NCBI RefSeq assembly: GCF_011761355.1
Contig: NZ_JAASRW010000001.1
Coordinates: forward strand, 558,001 to 622,000
Source: Paenibacillus lupini
GTDB taxonomy: Bacteria; Bacillota; Bacilli; Paenibacillales; Paenibacillaceae
Direction: 5' to 3'
DNA: 64,000 nt
This document shows, in pieces, positions 42,867 through 53,637 of the stretch. Positions within the stretch are counted from its first letter, which is position 1. Every line of letters begins with the position of its first letter. The translations under genes were made by a program, and so were the position numbers. The notes beneath the pieces are model-generated. The model was not told the origin of the DNA and searched no databases. It was given only the letters and a program-made list of their open reading frames with translations.

Positions 42867-44438
42867 ATGAGCGTAATTAGGCTGGAAAATGTAACGAAAA
42901 AATATGAAGATGCGATGATCTTCCGCGATATTTATTTTCGCTTAAGTCAAGGGGAACGAGTTGGCCTGATCGGACGGAATGGAGCCGGTAAGTCGACGGT
43001 ATTCAGACTTATTATGGGGAAAGAAGAGCCGACATCCGGGAAAGTAGAAATTGATCCTCAGGTGAAGATTGGATACTTCTCGCAGTTCTCGGAGCTCAGC
43101 GGCAGCTTATCCGTCCAGCAGGAGCTGGAGATGTGCTTTGAGCAAGTAGCCCTTATTGAACGTGAGCTTCAAGAGGTGGCAGAGAAGCTGGGGACGGTCA
43201 CGGATGACAGCGAGATGGACAAGCTGCTGACGAGGCAGGCAGAGCTGTTTGAGCAAATGGATCATTTGGACGGCTGGAATGTATCTGTGGAAATTAACAC
43301 CGTTCTTACGAAGCTGGGCTTTAATGATAATTCGCGGAATCAGCCGGTAGATGAGTTGTCTGGAGGCTGGAGAAACCGCGCGGCGCTGGCCAAAATGCTT
43401 ATTCAATTGCCGGATGTTGTTCTGCTCGACGAGCCTACGAACTATTTGGATATGGAAGGTATTGCGTGGCTGGAGCAATGGCTGTACCGGTTCAAAGGCG
43501 CGATGATTCTGGTATCCCATGATCGGGAGTTTATCGACAAAGTGGTTACGAAAACAATTGAGATTGAGAATTATCATTTCCAGGAGTACGACGGCAATTA
43601 TACCGATTATATCCGTAAGAAAAAAATGCGCAAGAAGGAGCTGGACCGCCAGTTTGAGTGGGAAGAGGAGCTTCTCTTAATGGAGTCTGAAGCCATCGAC
43701 AGCCGCAGCAGCAAATTAAAATCAAAAGACCGGCTTTCTCGTCAACTGGCCGACAACAAGAAGCGGATCGAGCCGCATCCTGTTAATGTGCTCATCACCG
43801 ATATTTACGAGAAGCTGCGTTTTCCAGATAAATTATGTGAAGTGAAGCATATTAGTCAGACCTATGATGGCAGACAGATTTTCCAGCATGTCAGCTTCGA
43901 TATTCAGAAGGAAGACCGTCTCGTCATCGTTGGTCCTAATGGCAGCGGGAAATCGACAATGATTAAAGTACTGACAGGACAGGAAAAGCCGGAGTCGGGT
44001 GAAGTTGTCTGGGAGAGAGGCGTCAGCTACGCTTATTTCAATCGGATGTGGGAAGAGCTTGATCCGAAGGATACGGTTAGCCACGCGGTGAACACGTATG
44101 GACTAGGACTTGATGCACCTCGGAAAAAGGTAAATAAATTCCTGTCCATGCTTCAATTCTCGGAGATGGATTTAAGCAAATTTATTGGCAATCTGTCTGG
44201 TGGACAGAAGGCTCGTGTGGCACTGGCCAAATGTCTTCTCTCTGGTGCTGCTGTCATTATATTAGATGAACCAACCAATCATCTGGATTTGACGAGTATT
44301 CAGGTGATGGAACAAGCGTTAATTCATTTCCCGGGTGCGGTAATTACGGTCAGTCATGATCGATTCTTTATCGATAAGATCGGGACGAAGATGCTCACCT
44401 TCGATCCAGAGGCTGGAGTAATCGAGCAGAGTTTATAA
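42867..44438 (+). CDS. ABC-F family ATPase
   Basis: 523 residues: two ABC ATPase domains without membrane segments, with Walker A GRNGAGKST and GPNGSGKST, signatures LSGGW and LSGGQ, and both catalytic Glu in LLDEPTN. The charged linker between them (about residues 225-320) fits the P-site-tRNA interaction motif. ABC-F proteins act on ribosomes in translation or antibiotic protection. The ATG at 42867 is used since AAGG lies nine bases before it and the ATG at 42858 is directly adjacent to the site. The first signature ends in Trp, a known variant. Confidence 0.93.
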   Translation: MSVIRLENVTKKYEDAMIFRDIYFRLSQGERVGLIGRNGAGKSTVFRLIMGKEEPTSGKVEIDPQVKIGYFSQFSELSGSLSVQQELEMCFEQVALIERELQEVAEKLGTVTDDSEMDKLLTRQAELFEQMDHLDGWNVSVEINTVLTKLGFNDNSRNQPVDELSGGWRNRAALAKMLIQLPDVVLLDEPTNYLDMEGIAWLEQWLYRFKGAMILVSHDREFIDKVVTKTIEIENYHFQEYDGNYTDYIRKKKMRKKELDRQFEWEEELLLMESEAIDSRSSKLKSKDRLSRQLADNKKRIEPHPVNVLITDIYEKLRFPDKLCEVKHISQTYDGRQIFQHVSFDIQKEDRLVIVGPNGSGKSTMIKVLTGQEKPESGEVVWERGVSYAYFNRMWEELDPKDTVSHAVNTYGLGLDAPRKKVNKFLSMLQFSEMDLSKFIGNLSGGQKARVALAKCLLSGAAVIILDEPTNHLDLTSIQVMEQALIHFPGAVITVSHDRFFIDKIGTKMLTFDPEAGVIEQSL

Positions 44439-44515
44439 GGAAAAGGTCTGTGAAGGAATTATATATGGACGATGCGGCGGTTGAAACAGCTGCGATGAAG
44501 TCATAGCTTGAAGGT

Positions 44516-44546
44516 GGGCTGCCCTAGCGGGGCAGCCCGTTGTTTT
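44516..44546 (+). terminator. Terminator of the ABC-F gene overlapping the small gene
   Basis: GGGCTGCCC pairs with GGGCAGCCC around TAGCG, followed by GTTGTTTT. It ends at the stop codon of the minus-strand small gene. Confidence 0.85.
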
Positions 44547-44679
44547 AGCAGTTGTTGTTCTTTTTCGGTTTCTTTGGTACGTTTCCTGAGTTATCGGCCA
44601 GCTTATCGCCAAATTGATCGAGGCGTGATGGGCTAGCTGCTGGTCCATCATTATCGGGCTTATTGTTGCGTCCAGTCAT
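44545..44679 (-). CDS. Small Asn/Lys-rich protein (44 aa), function unknown
   Basis: 44 residues: starts MTGRNNKPDNDGP, ends KKPKKNNNC. It has no hydrophobic segment and a single terminal Cys. GGAGGTGAG lies seven or eight bases before the ATG on the minus strand, an almost perfect ribosome site. It is divergent from the MerR/TipAS gene. Small Lys/Asn-rich proteins ending in Cys are unusual; spore-associated or coat cross-linking roles are only guesses. Too short for common gene-finding cut-offs. Confidence 0.72.
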   Translation of the reverse strand: MTGRNNKPDNDGPAASPSRLDQFGDKLADNSGNVPKKPKKNNNC

Positions 44680-44770
44680 GATTGCTCACCTCCAACCTTA
44701 CTAGGTTGAGCGTACGGGAACCCTTTCATGCATTGTATAATGTTCCTAAGAAATCCTATAGAAATGGGTG

Positions 44771-44801
44771 TTGACCTTCACGTAACGTCAAGGTGTAAAG
44801 T
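44771..44801 (+). promoter_or_regulatory. MerR-type promoter with 19-bp spacer upstream of the MerR gene
   Basis: TTGACC (44771-44776), 19-bp spacer and TAAAGT (44796-44801). ACCTT at the left and AAGGT at the right form the dyad characteristic of MerR regulators. It lies 22 bp before the regulator's own start codon. Confidence 0.85.
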
Positions 44802-44823
44802 AAGGTTGTCGGGAGGTGAGCAG

Positions 44824-45591
44824 ATGGAATATACCGTTCAGAAGCTAGGGCAGCTAGCAGGTGTAAGTACTAGAACGCTGCGGTATTACGATGAGCTAGG
44901 CTTATTGAAGCCAGCAAGAGTAAACTCGTCGGGGTATCGTATCTATGGCCTGGCGGAGGTGGATTTGCTGCAGCAAATTTTATTTTTCCGTGAGCTTGGA
45001 TTAGGGCTTGATGCGATTAAGCAGATTCTGGATGATCCAACCTTTGATAAAGCTAAGGCGTTGAAGGAACACCGCGAGCAGCTTCTCGACCGTAGACGAC
45101 AGCTGGATGCTCTCATTCAGAATGTCGACCAATCCATTGAACATGCGGAGGGGAAAATAACAATGACGGATAAGCAAAAGTTTGAAGGCTTTAAGCAGAA
45201 GCTGATTGATGAGAATGAGAAGAAGTATGGCAAAGAAATTCGAGAGAAATATGGCGATGATACGGTGAATGCGTCTAATGCCAAGCTGAGTAGTATGACG
45301 CAGGAACAGTACGATGAAGTTACACAGCTGGCGAATGAGGTTCAATCGACACTTGCTGAAGCATTTGAGACAGGAGATCCTGCAAGTGACATCGCGCAAA
45401 AAGCTGCCGATCTGCACAAACGCTGGCTGATGTTTTATTGGAAAGAGTATTCGAAGGAAGCCCATGCCGGGCTTGCCCAAATGTACGTGGACGATGAACG
45501 CTTCACTGCATACTATGACGTTGATCAGCCAGGCACTGCCGCTTTTCTGCGCGATGCGATTCATATTTATACGGGAGTGAACCAACCGTAG
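44824..45591 (+). CDS. MerR-family regulator with TipAS domain
   Basis: 255 residues. The N-terminal MerR domain includes YTVQKLGQLAGVSTRTLRYYDELGLL, the usual helix-turn-helix and wing with SSGYRIYG. A long coiled coil leads to a TipAS domain (about 150-250), which in TipA and Mta binds thiopeptides or lipophilic drugs. GGGAGGTGAG precedes the ATG at 44824. Its own 19-bp-spacer promoter suggests autoregulation. No drug exporter is next to it. Confidence 0.92.
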   Translation: MEYTVQKLGQLAGVSTRTLRYYDELGLLKPARVNSSGYRIYGLAEVDLLQQILFFRELGLGLDAIKQILDDPTFDKAKALKEHREQLLDRRRQLDALIQNVDQSIEHAEGKITMTDKQKFEGFKQKLIDENEKKYGKEIREKYGDDTVNASNAKLSSMTQEQYDEVTQLANEVQSTLAEAFETGDPASDIAQKAADLHKRWLMFYWKEYSKEAHAGLAQMYVDDERFTAYYDVDQPGTAAFLRDAIHIYTGVNQP

Positions 45592-45635
45592 CCTAACAAG
45601 CATGGTCAGATAAGCGAATAACCTCACATCTATAC

Positions 45636-45663
45636 ACCGTAGCCTATAAGCTACGGTTTTTTA
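45636..45663 (+). terminator. Rho-independent terminator
   Basis: ACCGTAGC pairs perfectly with GCTACGGT, followed by six T. Confidence 0.92.
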
Positions 45664-45672
45664 TTGTCTGCG

Positions 45673-45702
45673 GCATGTTAGAGGAATGCTCCAACATATA
45701 TT
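45673..45702 (+). promoter_or_regulatory. SigE-type (mother cell) promoter of the mmg operon
   Basis: GCATGTT (45673-45679) resembles the SigE -35 GCATATT with one mismatch; CATATATT (45695-45702) resembles the -10 CATACAAT; the spacer is 15 bp. It lies 60 bp upstream of the first gene. B. subtilis mmg is transcribed by SigE. Confidence 0.75.
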
Positions 45703-45761
45703 TGAAGTAAGCTCGGAATTCGTCGAACAGTTTGTCCTTTTGAAGAAAGGGGGAGGGGGAG

Positions 45762-46877
45762 ATGCGGTTTCAGCTCGATGAGGAATATGATTTAACCCGA
45801 GCAGCAGTACGAGATTACGCAGATGGTGAGCTTGCGGGTGGTGCTCTAGAGCGGGATGAGCAGGAGCAATTTGATCGGAGCTTATTCGATAGTATGGCAG
45901 CTATGGGACTCACGGGAATCCCGATATCCGAGCAGTGGGGAGGGGCTGGAAGTGACCTGCTGGCTTATACGATCGTACTGGAGGAAATTTCACGGGTATG
46001 TGCTTCAGCTGCCTCCATTCTTAGAGCACATACGACAGCGACTTGGACAATCGGCCAATATGGCAGCATGTTAGAAGAAGAATTAATGTCGTTAACTACA
46101 GGTGCCAGACTAGGTGCCTTTACTTTCACAGGGCAAGATTTGAGGCGCAAAAGAGTGATTCATGGTTCTTATATTCTGAACGGCAAGATTTCATCGGTTG
46201 ATCAGGCAGGAGCTGCAGATGACTACCTTATTCTTGTGAAACAGGCAAACGGACGGGTATCACTAAGTGTTGTTCCCAAAGAAATCACTGGTCTTTCCGT
46301 AGGCACAAAGATGAATAAGCTTGGTCTTCGCAGTGTTCCCACAGCTGAATTGTGTTTTCAGTCCTGTCATTCTCAATTCATTAATGCAGTTAATAAAGAG
46401 TCGGAAGCTCTGTCTATTAGAGCGAACGGAAGCCTTATAGTTAATGCCATTAATGATATGCAGAGTATAGGCTTGGCTGCGCAAGCGACGGGGATTGCTC
46501 AAGGGGCATTAGACAGATCTATCGCTTATGCAAAGGAACGAACACAATTTGGCAGGCCGATTGGACGTCAACAAGGTGTGGCTTTCAAGTTAGCAGATAT
46601 GGCGGCTAATGTTGAGGCATCAAGATGGCTTGTCTATGATGCGGCGTGGTCCATGGATAAAGGACTCTCGAGCAGTGGGAAAGCAATGATGGCCAAAAGG
46701 TTCGCTTTGAAGCAGGCGGTTGCCACAGCCATTGAAGCGGTTCAAATTTTTGGCGGCTATGGATACATGAAGGAGTATCATGTTGAACGTTATTTGCGAG
46801 ATGCCAAGTGTCTCGAAGCAAGCAGCGATGATGAACTGGAATACGCTGCTATTCTTTCAAGCTTAGAGACGGAATAG
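45762..46877 (+). CDS. Acyl-CoA dehydrogenase-like protein, catalytically doubtful
   Basis: 371 residues with the acyl-CoA dehydrogenase fold. FAD contacts appear in FGRPIGRQQ and AKERTQF. The canonical flavin-site TEPxAGSD is replaced by TFTGQDLRR (about 127) and the C-terminal YEGT with the catalytic Glu is replaced by CLEASSDDE. It may bind a substrate or assist the other dehydrogenase (48983) rather than catalyse. GGGGGAGG precedes the ATG. First gene of the mmg operon. Confidence 0.88.
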   Translation: MRFQLDEEYDLTRAAVRDYADGELAGGALERDEQEQFDRSLFDSMAAMGLTGIPISEQWGGAGSDLLAYTIVLEEISRVCASAASILRAHTTATWTIGQYGSMLEEELMSLTTGARLGAFTFTGQDLRRKRVIHGSYILNGKISSVDQAGAADDYLILVKQANGRVSLSVVPKEITGLSVGTKMNKLGLRSVPTAELCFQSCHSQFINAVNKESEALSIRANGSLIVNAINDMQSIGLAAQATGIAQGALDRSIAYAKERTQFGRPIGRQQGVAFKLADMAANVEASRWLVYDAAWSMDKGLSSSGKAMMAKRFALKQAVATAIEAVQIFGGYGYMKEYHVERYLRDAKCLEASSDDELEYAAILSSLETE

Positions 46878-46891
46878 GAGGAACTGACGGT

Positions 46892-48070
46892 ATGTCGACT
46901 CGTCAGTCAGTCATTGTTGCAGGTGCTAGAACGGCTTTTGGTAAATATGGCGGCCAGTTTAAATCCGTGTCTGCCGCTCAGCTTGGAGCGACAGCGATTA
47001 AAGGAGCTTTACAAAGGTCTGGCATTGGCGCCGATCAAGTGGATGGCGTCGTTATGGGAATGGTTCTGCAGGCAGGAGCCGGACAAATCCCTTCACGGCA
47101 AGCAGCTAGGCTAGCTGGACTAAGCTGGGAAGTACCATCCGAGACCATTAATAAGGTATGTGCATCGGGCTTAAGAGCCATTACAATGGCTGATCAGATC
47201 ATCCGATCAGGTGATGCGAAGACTCTTGTAGCAGGCGGGATGGAGAATATGAGCCGTGTTCCTTATGGAGTTCCTTCAGCTAGATGGGGAGCAAGAATGG
47301 GGAATACCGTGATGCTTGATCTGATGAACAATGACGGGTTATTTTGTGCCTTTCATCAAGTCCCCATGGGGTCTCTTGGCAACCGTGTGGCGGATGAATT
47401 CGGTATCGGGCGGGTTGAACAGGATGAATGGGCACTTCGGAGCCACGTTCGTGCGGTTGCTGCAATCAGAAGTGGTCGTTTTGCTGAAGAGATTGTACCT
47501 GTTACCGCAGAGGACGGCACGCTGCTCGCAGTTGACGAATGTCCTCGCCCGGATACGGATGCTGCTAAACTAGCTAAATTGAGGCCGGCCTTTGATCGTA
47601 ACGGAACAATTACTGCCGGCAATGCTCCAGGCGTAAATGACGGTGCGGCAGCTGTTACGGTTATGAGCGCAGAGGAAGCTGCAAAGCAAGGGTTAAAGCC
47701 ACTTGCGACCATACTCGGCCATGCCTCAGCAGGTGCTGAAGCCGCATATCTTGCAACTGTTCCGGCATTAGCGATCCGTAAACTGCTGCAGCAAACCGGC
47801 GTAAATCTCGAACAGATCGATCTATTCGAAGTGAATGAAGCTTTTGCTTCTGTCTTGCTGATTAGTGGTCAAATGCTTGGATGGGATCCAGAGAAGGTGA
47901 ATGTGAATGGTGGTGCCATAGCGTTAGGCCATCCAATTGGAGCAAGTGGCGCCCGCATCGTCTTAACCCTCATTCATGAATTGAAGCAGCGGGGTGGAGG
48001 ACTTGGCATCGCTGGCATATGCAGCGGTGGAGCACAAGGTGATGCAATCCTACTGAAAGTCGAGGGATGA
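46892..48070 (+). CDS. mmgA: Acetyl-CoA acetyltransferase (thiolase)
   Basis: 392 residues. The thiolase residues are present: the acyl-enzyme Cys in [10 protein letters not shown] (about 90), [10 protein letters not shown] with the catalytic His, and CSGGAQGDA with the second Cys. It cleaves acetoacetyl-CoA or longer 3-ketoacyl-CoA to acetyl-CoA. Part of the mmg operon, 14 bp after the first gene. Confidence 0.92.
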   Translation: MSTRQSVIVAGARTAFGKYGGQFKSVSAAQLGATAIKGALQRSGIGADQVDGVVMGMVLQAGAGQIPSRQAARLAGLSWEVPSETINKVCASGLRAITMADQIIRSGDAKTLVAGGMENMSRVPYGVPSARWGARMGNTVMLDLMNNDGLFCAFHQVPMGSLGNRVADEFGIGRVEQDEWALRSHVRAVAAIRSGRFAEEIVPVTAEDGTLLAVDECPRPDTDAAKLAKLRPAFDRNGTITAGNAPGVNDGAAAVTVMSAEEAAKQGLKPLATILGHASAGAEAAYLATVPALAIRKLLQQTGVNLEQIDLFEVNEAFASVLLISGQMLGWDPEKVNVNGGAIALGHPIGASGARIVLTLIHELKQRGGGLGIAGICSGGAQGDAILLKVEG

Positions 48071-48091
48071 ATAAGACCGAGGTGAGGCGTT

Positions 48092-48955
48092 ATGGAGCTG
48101 TCGAAGCGTATTCAGCAGGTTACCGTACTGGGAGCCGGTCAGATGGGAAGTGGTATTGCTCAGACCTTTGCGCAGCACGGGTATAACACGGCGCTCTATG
48201 ATATTACCGAAGCTGCTGTGCAGCGTGGAATAGCTGCAATCGAAACCTCTCTGCAACGTTTGGTGAATAAAGGACGACTGACGGAAGAACAGCGGGATGC
48301 TGCCCGAAGTAAGCTTACACCAGTTAACACGCTTGAAGCTTGCCGGGAATCTGATCTTGTCATTGAAGCCGTGCCGGAGCAATTGGAGCTCAAGCAAAAG
48401 TTATTCCGTGAGCTGGACAACATTTGTCCGCCAAATACACTGCTGGCGACTAATACTTCCTCCTTATCGATCACAGCAATTGCAGCAGTGACCAAACGTC
48501 CAGAGCAGGTGATCGGTATGCATTTTATGAATCCAGTTCCGATTATGCCGCTTGTGGAAGTGATACGAGGTTTGGCAACGACCGAAGATACATTGCTGAC
48601 GATCGTGGAATTGGCGGAGTCGCTTGGAAAGACAGCCGTAAAAGTTGAAGACTATCCGGGCTTCATCTCCAACCGGATTCTCATGCCGATGATTAACGAA
48701 GCAATCTATGCGGTCTATGAAGGGGTTGCATCACCAGAAGCTATTGATCAGATTATGAAGCTTGGCATGAATCATCCGATGGGGCCGCTTACCTTGGCGG
48801 ATTTTATTGGCTTAGATACCTGCCTTTCGATTATGGAAACCTTACATGACGGATTTGGGGATTCAAAGTACCGGCCATGTCCATTGTTGAGAAATTATGT
48901 ATCAGCTGGGTGGTTAGGGAAGAAAACCGGGAGAGGGTTTTACAACTACGAATAA
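48092..48955 (+). CDS. mmgB: 3-hydroxybutyryl-CoA dehydrogenase
   Basis: 287 residues, Rossmann motif [13 protein letters not shown] with Asp at the end of the second strand (YDI), and the HAD signature [20 protein letters not shown] and [13 protein letters not shown]. It oxidises 3-hydroxyacyl-CoA with NAD+. AGACCGAGGTGAGG precedes the ATG, 21 bp after mmgA. Confidence 0.93.
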   Translation: MELSKRIQQVTVLGAGQMGSGIAQTFAQHGYNTALYDITEAAVQRGIAAIETSLQRLVNKGRLTEEQRDAARSKLTPVNTLEACRESDLVIEAVPEQLELKQKLFRELDNICPPNTLLATNTSSLSITAIAAVTKRPEQVIGMHFMNPVPIMPLVEVIRGLATTEDTLLTIVELAESLGKTAVKVEDYPGFISNRILMPMINEAIYAVYEGVASPEAIDQIMKLGMNHPMGPLTLADFIGLDTCLSIMETLHDGFGDSKYRPCPLLRNYVSAGWLGKKTGRGFYNYE

Positions 48956-48982
48956 AGTCGCACCTGAAAGGAGCGATGAACC

Positions 48983-50119
48983 GTGGAACTCCGGTTTACA
49001 CAAGAGCAGACAGAATTACAGAAGGAGATTCGGCAATTTGCGACTACAGAGATTGCTTCAATGGTTCCCGTAATGGAGGCGGAGGAACGATTCCCTATTG
49101 CGATCATTCAACAAATGGCGGAGAAACATTGGCTAGGTATTCCGATTCCAAAGCAGTGGGGCGGAGCAGGCGCTGACTTTATATCCTACATGATTGCGAT
49201 TAATGAAGTATCCAAGATTAGTGCGGCGGTTGGCGTTATTTTATCGGTGCATACATCAGTCTGTACGTTTCCTATTCTGTATTACGGCTCGGAGGAACAA
49301 CGGCAGCTTTTCGTTCAAAAGCTTGCGACTGGCGAATGTATCGGTGCGTTTGCTCTAACCGAGCCGCATGCCGGGTCAGATGCTGCTGCGATTCGCACGT
49401 CCGCTGAACGAAAAGGCGATCATTATGAGCTAAACGGATCAAAGCTGTTTATTACAAATGCGGGTGCGGCAGGGGTTTATCTCGTATTTGCGGTGACAGA
49501 CAGTGCCAAGGGAGCAGGTGGAATTTCGGCTTTTATAGTGCCAGGTGACACGGAAGGCTTACAGATCGGAAAGCCGGAGCGGAAAATGGGTCTGCATGGC
49601 TCAAATACTTGCGAGCTTCATTTCGAACAGCTGCGGATTCCAATTGCCTATCGGCTGGGGCGTGAAGGGGAAGGCTTCGCAATTGCCAAAGGATCATTGG
49701 ATGGCGGCAGGATTGGAATCGCTGCTCAAGCACTAGGGATCGCGCAAGCGGCAGTTCAGCTCCTTCAGGAGCAGTTACTGCCTGTTATCCAGCAGCGATC
49801 AGGTAAACAAATATCCAGCCGTTATGCAGAGCTTGCCGAGCTTATGGCAAGAACGGAGGCCGCAAGACTGCTCGTTTATCGGGCGGCTTCTATGCGTCAG
49901 GAAGGCAGGCCATGCACGAAGGAGGCCTCTATGGCCAAAATGTTCGCATCGGATACTGCAGTTGCCGCATCTGGGGCTGCTGTACGTTTGTTAGGTGCGG
50001 AAGGAATATCCAAGCTGCATCCTGCGGAGCGTTTGTTCCGGGATGCGAAGGTTACACAAATCTATGAAGGCACGAATGAAATTCATCGCATTGTCATTAG
50101 CAGCAGGCTGATGAGATAA
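48983..50119 (+). CDS. mmgC: Acyl-CoA dehydrogenase
   Basis: 378 residues with complete acyl-CoA dehydrogenase motifs: [12 protein letters not shown] (flavin contact) and the C-terminal [11 protein letters not shown] carrying the catalytic Glu. FAD-dependent alpha,beta-dehydrogenation of short acyl-CoA is expected. AAGGAG lies upstream. In contrast to the degenerate paralogue at 45762 all key residues are intact. Confidence 0.94.
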   Translation: MELRFTQEQTELQKEIRQFATTEIASMVPVMEAEERFPIAIIQQMAEKHWLGIPIPKQWGGAGADFISYMIAINEVSKISAAVGVILSVHTSVCTFPILYYGSEEQRQLFVQKLATGECIGAFALTEPHAGSDAAAIRTSAERKGDHYELNGSKLFITNAGAAGVYLVFAVTDSAKGAGGISAFIVPGDTEGLQIGKPERKMGLHGSNTCELHFEQLRIPIAYRLGREGEGFAIAKGSLDGGRIGIAAQALGIAQAAVQLLQEQLLPVIQQRSGKQISSRYAELAELMARTEAARLLVYRAASMRQEGRPCTKEASMAKMFASDTAVAASGAAVRLLGAEGISKLHPAERLFRDAKVTQIYEGTNEIHRIVISSRLMR

Positions 50120-50133
50120 AGAGGGTGATTGTT

Positions 50134-51033
50134 ATGGCGAGTAGTCCCGGACTCAAGCTTCGGGAAGCAGTAGCGGCCGAGCAGCCGCTGCAGGTTGCAG
50201 GAGCAATTAATGCTTATGCGGCAATGATGGCGGAGCAGGTCGGCTTTCGTGCGCTGTATTTATCTGGCGCCGGAGTAGCGAATGCTTCATTTGGCCTGCC
50301 CGATCTTGGCATCACCACCTTACAGGATGTACTTGAAGACATCCGCCGTATTACAAGTGTTACAGAGCTGCCATTGCTTGTAGATATTGATACGGGCTTC
50401 GGCGGAGCTTTCCAGATCTCTCGTACGATTAAAGAAATGCAAAGAGCAGGTGTGGCAGCCGTCCATATCGAGGATCAGGTGTCAGAGAAACGATGTGGAC
50501 ATCGACCGAATAAAGCAATGGTGAGTACCAACGAGATGGTTGATCGGATTAAAGCTGCAGTTGATGCGAAGACAGACAGCAGCTTTGTTATTATGGCTCG
50601 TACGGATGCGCTTGCCGCAGAGGGGATGGAAGCAGCGGCTCTGCGCGTGCGAAAGTATGTGGAAGCTGGAGCCGATATGATTTTTCCTGAGGCTGTCGGC
50701 AGCTTGGCGCAATATAAGCAGTTTGCTGAAGCGGCACAGGTGCCTATTCTCGCGAATATCACGGAGTTTGGCCAAACGCCGCTTTTTACAATTGAACAAT
50801 TACGCGAAGCTGGTGTTGGTCTTGCGCTTTATCCATTATCAGCGTTTCGGGCGATGAATGCGGCGGCGCTGCGAGTCTACCGTACAATTCGTGAGGAAGG
50901 AACCCAGCAGCAGGTTGTGGATCTGATGCAGACTCGGGCAGAACTGTATGATTTTCTCCACTATTATGACTATGAGAACAAGCTTGATGAGCTGTTTGGA
51001 ACGGTGAAGAAGGAGGAGAAGGGGGAGGGGTAA
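50134..51033 (+). CDS. mmgF: 2-methylisocitrate lyase
   Basis: 299 residues of the PEP mutase/isocitrate lyase superfamily with the KRCGH active-site loop ([10 protein letters not shown]), VDIDTGFGG for metal binding and MARTDA. It splits 2-methylisocitrate into succinate and pyruvate. GAGGG lies eight bases before the ATG at 50134. It comes before the synthase and dehydratase genes here, whereas I recall mmgD-mmgE-mmgF in B. subtilis. Confidence 0.92.
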   Translation: MASSPGLKLREAVAAEQPLQVAGAINAYAAMMAEQVGFRALYLSGAGVANASFGLPDLGITTLQDVLEDIRRITSVTELPLLVDIDTGFGGAFQISRTIKEMQRAGVAAVHIEDQVSEKRCGHRPNKAMVSTNEMVDRIKAAVDAKTDSSFVIMARTDALAAEGMEAAALRVRKYVEAGADMIFPEAVGSLAQYKQFAEAAQVPILANITEFGQTPLFTIEQLREAGVGLALYPLSAFRAMNAAALRVYRTIREEGTQQQVVDLMQTRAELYDFLHYYDYENKLDELFGTVKKEEKGEG

Positions 51034-52155
51034 ATGTCGGCAGCAAAGCAAGGGGGACTTGCGGAAGTGATCGCCGGACAGACTGGTATCTCAACCGTCG
51101 GCAAGGAAGGAAAAGGATTATCCTACCGCGGTTACTCCATCTACGATTTAGCGCAAAATGCCACCTTTGAGGAAACCGCCTACTTGCTCTTATACGGAAG
51201 ATTACCTTCTGCAGAAGAGTTGAATGCTTATACGAAGGAGTTGGCCTCCCATCGCCTTCTCCCTCCAGCCATATATGCCGTACTCGAGTTATTGCCGGGT
51301 CATACACATCCGATGGATGTTCTAAGGACGGCTTATTCCGCACTGGCATCCTTTGAACCTGAAGAGGAGGGGCGTTCTGCCCTCGATATCACTAATCGAT
51401 TAATTGGCTGCACCTCATCGATCCTGTTGTATTGGTACCACTATCAGCTAAATGGCAAACGAATAGATACTGAGCTTGGCAATGGTGGTATTGCTGCCCA
51501 TTTCCTTCAGCTGCTGCATAATCGGGAGCCTGAAGAGGAGCAGCATGTGAAGGCGCTGGATGTCTCGCTCATTTTGTATGCGGAGCATGAATTTAATGCT
51601 TCTACTTTTGCTGCGCGGGTAACGGCCTCGACGTTGTCCGATTATTATTCAGCCATTACAACCGGCGTTGGCACGCTGCGGGGCCCACTGCATGGCGGTG
51701 CCAATGAAGCGGCAATGGAGTTGATTGAGCGTTATTCAGATCCGGATGATGCTGAGCAAGGATTATTAGAGGCACTACAGAAGAAACAGCTCATCATGGG
51801 CTTTGGCCACCGTGTATACAGCATCTCTGATCCGCGGTCTGATGTGATTAAGACCTGGTCGCTCACGTTGTCGGAGCAAGCAGGAGACCGGAAGCTGTAC
51901 GATATTTCAGAACGAATAGAACAGGTGATGCGCCGGGAAAAGAAGCTGTTTCCGAATCTCGATTTCTACAGTGCATCGGCTTACCATCATCTAGGAATTC
52001 CTACTTCGTTATTTACTCCCGTGTTTGTCCTGTCCCGAATTACAGGATGGTCTGCTCATATTTTGGAGCAGCGGGCAGGCAATCGGATTATCCGGCCAAG
52101 TGCCGATTATATTGGTCCTGATCCACAAGTGTGGCTGCCGATCGGGCAGCGTTAG
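51034..52155 (+). CDS. mmgD: 2-methylcitrate synthase / citrate synthase
   Basis: 373 residues with citrate-synthase motifs: LYAEHEFNAS (His/Asp region), GPLHGGANE with the catalytic His, and GFGHRVY. The short form and operon context point to 2-methylcitrate synthase, which condenses propionyl-CoA and oxaloacetate; citrate synthase activity is possible too. The ATG follows the previous stop codon immediately (TAAATG), so translation is coupled. Confidence 0.92.
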   Translation: MSAAKQGGLAEVIAGQTGISTVGKEGKGLSYRGYSIYDLAQNATFEETAYLLLYGRLPSAEELNAYTKELASHRLLPPAIYAVLELLPGHTHPMDVLRTAYSALASFEPEEEGRSALDITNRLIGCTSSILLYWYHYQLNGKRIDTELGNGGIAAHFLQLLHNREPEEEQHVKALDVSLILYAEHEFNASTFAARVTASTLSDYYSAITTGVGTLRGPLHGGANEAAMELIERYSDPDDAEQGLLEALQKKQLIMGFGHRVYSISDPRSDVIKTWSLTLSEQAGDRKLYDISERIEQVMRREKKLFPNLDFYSASAYHHLGIPTSLFTPVFVLSRITGWSAHILEQRAGNRIIRPSADYIGPDPQVWLPIGQR

Positions 52156-52191
52156 AAAGGTAATAACCCGTGAAGGGGGAATAAAGCAAGT

Positions 52192-53634
52192 ATGTCTGGA
52201 GCGATCGACAATAATCGTCCTGATCCCGATCCATTATTGGTCGAGATCGCAGAGTATGTACTGGATAAAGAAATCACAAGCACCGAGGCTTATAACACCG
52301 CGAGATTGTGCCTAATGGATACATTAGGCTGCGGACTGCTGGCACTACGTTATCCGGAGTGCATCAAGCTGCTTAGCCCTCTAATACCCGGCACCGTAGT
52401 GCCAAATGGTTCGAGAGTGCCGGGTACATCCATTCAGACGGATCCAGTAACGGCTGCTTTCCAGATCGGCAGTCTGATCCGCTGGCTTGATTATAATGAT
52501 ACCTGGCTTGCTGCGGAGTGGGGACATCCGTCAGATAACCTCGGAGGGATTCTCGCCGCTGCTGATTATGTAAGCCGCAAAAACATATCGGAAGGTGCTC
52601 CTCCGTTAACGATGCGAGATGTACTAACGGCCATGATCAAGGCCCATGAAATTCAGGGTATACTGGCGCTTGAGAACAGCTTTAACCGGGTGGGGCTAGA
52701 TCATGTTCTGCTCGTTAAAATCGCTTCAACAGCCGTAGTTACGCAGCTTCTTGGCGGCAGTAAAGAAGAGATCATCAATGCCGTATCTCATGCTTGGCTG
52801 GACGGTCATGCTTTACGTACTTATCGCCATGCTCCTAATACAGGGACAAGAAAATCATGGGCGGCGGGCGATGCGACCAGCCGAGCGGTGTGGCTTGCTT
52901 TTATGGCTTTGCGGGGAGAGATGGGTTATCCTTCTGTGTTGTCAGCTCCAACATGGGGCTTCCAGGATGTCTTATTTAAGGGGAAACCACTGCTCAAGTC
53001 ACGCTCGTTCGAATCCTATGTGATGGAAAATATTTTGTTCAAAATATCCTATCCAGCTGAATTTCATGGGCAGACGGCCGTTGAAGCGGCGATCCATCTG
53101 CATCCACTTGTGAGGGACCGCTTGAGTGAGATTGCCTGGATCGACCTCACTACACATGAATCTGCTCTGCGTATTATCGATAAGCGCGGGCCACTTCATA
53201 ATCCTGCTGACCGTGATCACTGTCTGCAATATATGGTTGCTGTCGGCCTTTTGCATGGCGGACTGACAGCAGATCATTATGAAGATTCAGCTGCCAAGGA
53301 CCCTCGGATTGATGAGCTGCGCGGTAAAATGCACACGAAAGAGGAGCCAAGATATACGGCGGAATACCTCGCCGCGGATAAACGATCCATTGCAAATGCG
53401 ATTCAAGTTTTTTTCACTGATGGCTCATCGACAGACCAAATCGCAGTAGAATACCCGATCGGCCACCGGAGGCGAAGAGAGGAAGGTATTCCGCTGCTAG
53501 TGGAGAAATTTGATGCCAATTTGCGGACGCGGTTTCCAGCGAAGCAGGTGGATCAGATAGCAAGTCTTTGCCAAGATCAGGAGGGGCTAGAGGGTATTGC
53601 AGTGCAGCAATTTGTCGATCTATTCGTCATATAA
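52192..53634 (+). CDS. mmgE: 2-methylcitrate dehydratase (MmgE/PrpD family)
   Basis: 480 residues of the MmgE/PrpD family: [14 protein letters not shown] near the N-terminus, [19 protein letters not shown] as the active-site stretch, and [18 protein letters not shown]. It dehydrates 2-methylcitrate to 2-methylaconitate. Last gene of the operon, with a terminator just downstream. Confidence 0.94.
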   Translation: MSGAIDNNRPDPDPLLVEIAEYVLDKEITSTEAYNTARLCLMDTLGCGLLALRYPECIKLLSPLIPGTVVPNGSRVPGTSIQTDPVTAAFQIGSLIRWLDYNDTWLAAEWGHPSDNLGGILAAADYVSRKNISEGAPPLTMRDVLTAMIKAHEIQGILALENSFNRVGLDHVLLVKIASTAVVTQLLGGSKEEIINAVSHAWLDGHALRTYRHAPNTGTRKSWAAGDATSRAVWLAFMALRGEMGYPSVLSAPTWGFQDVLFKGKPLLKSRSFESYVMENILFKISYPAEFHGQTAVEAAIHLHPLVRDRLSEIAWIDLTTHESALRIIDKRGPLHNPADRDHCLQYMVAVGLLHGGLTADHYEDSAAKDPRIDELRGKMHTKEEPRYTAEYLAADKRSIANAIQVFFTDGSSTDQIAVEYPIGHRRRREEGIPLLVEKFDANLRTRFPAKQVDQIASLCQDQEGLEGIAVQQFVDLFVI

Positions 53635-53637
53635 CGA

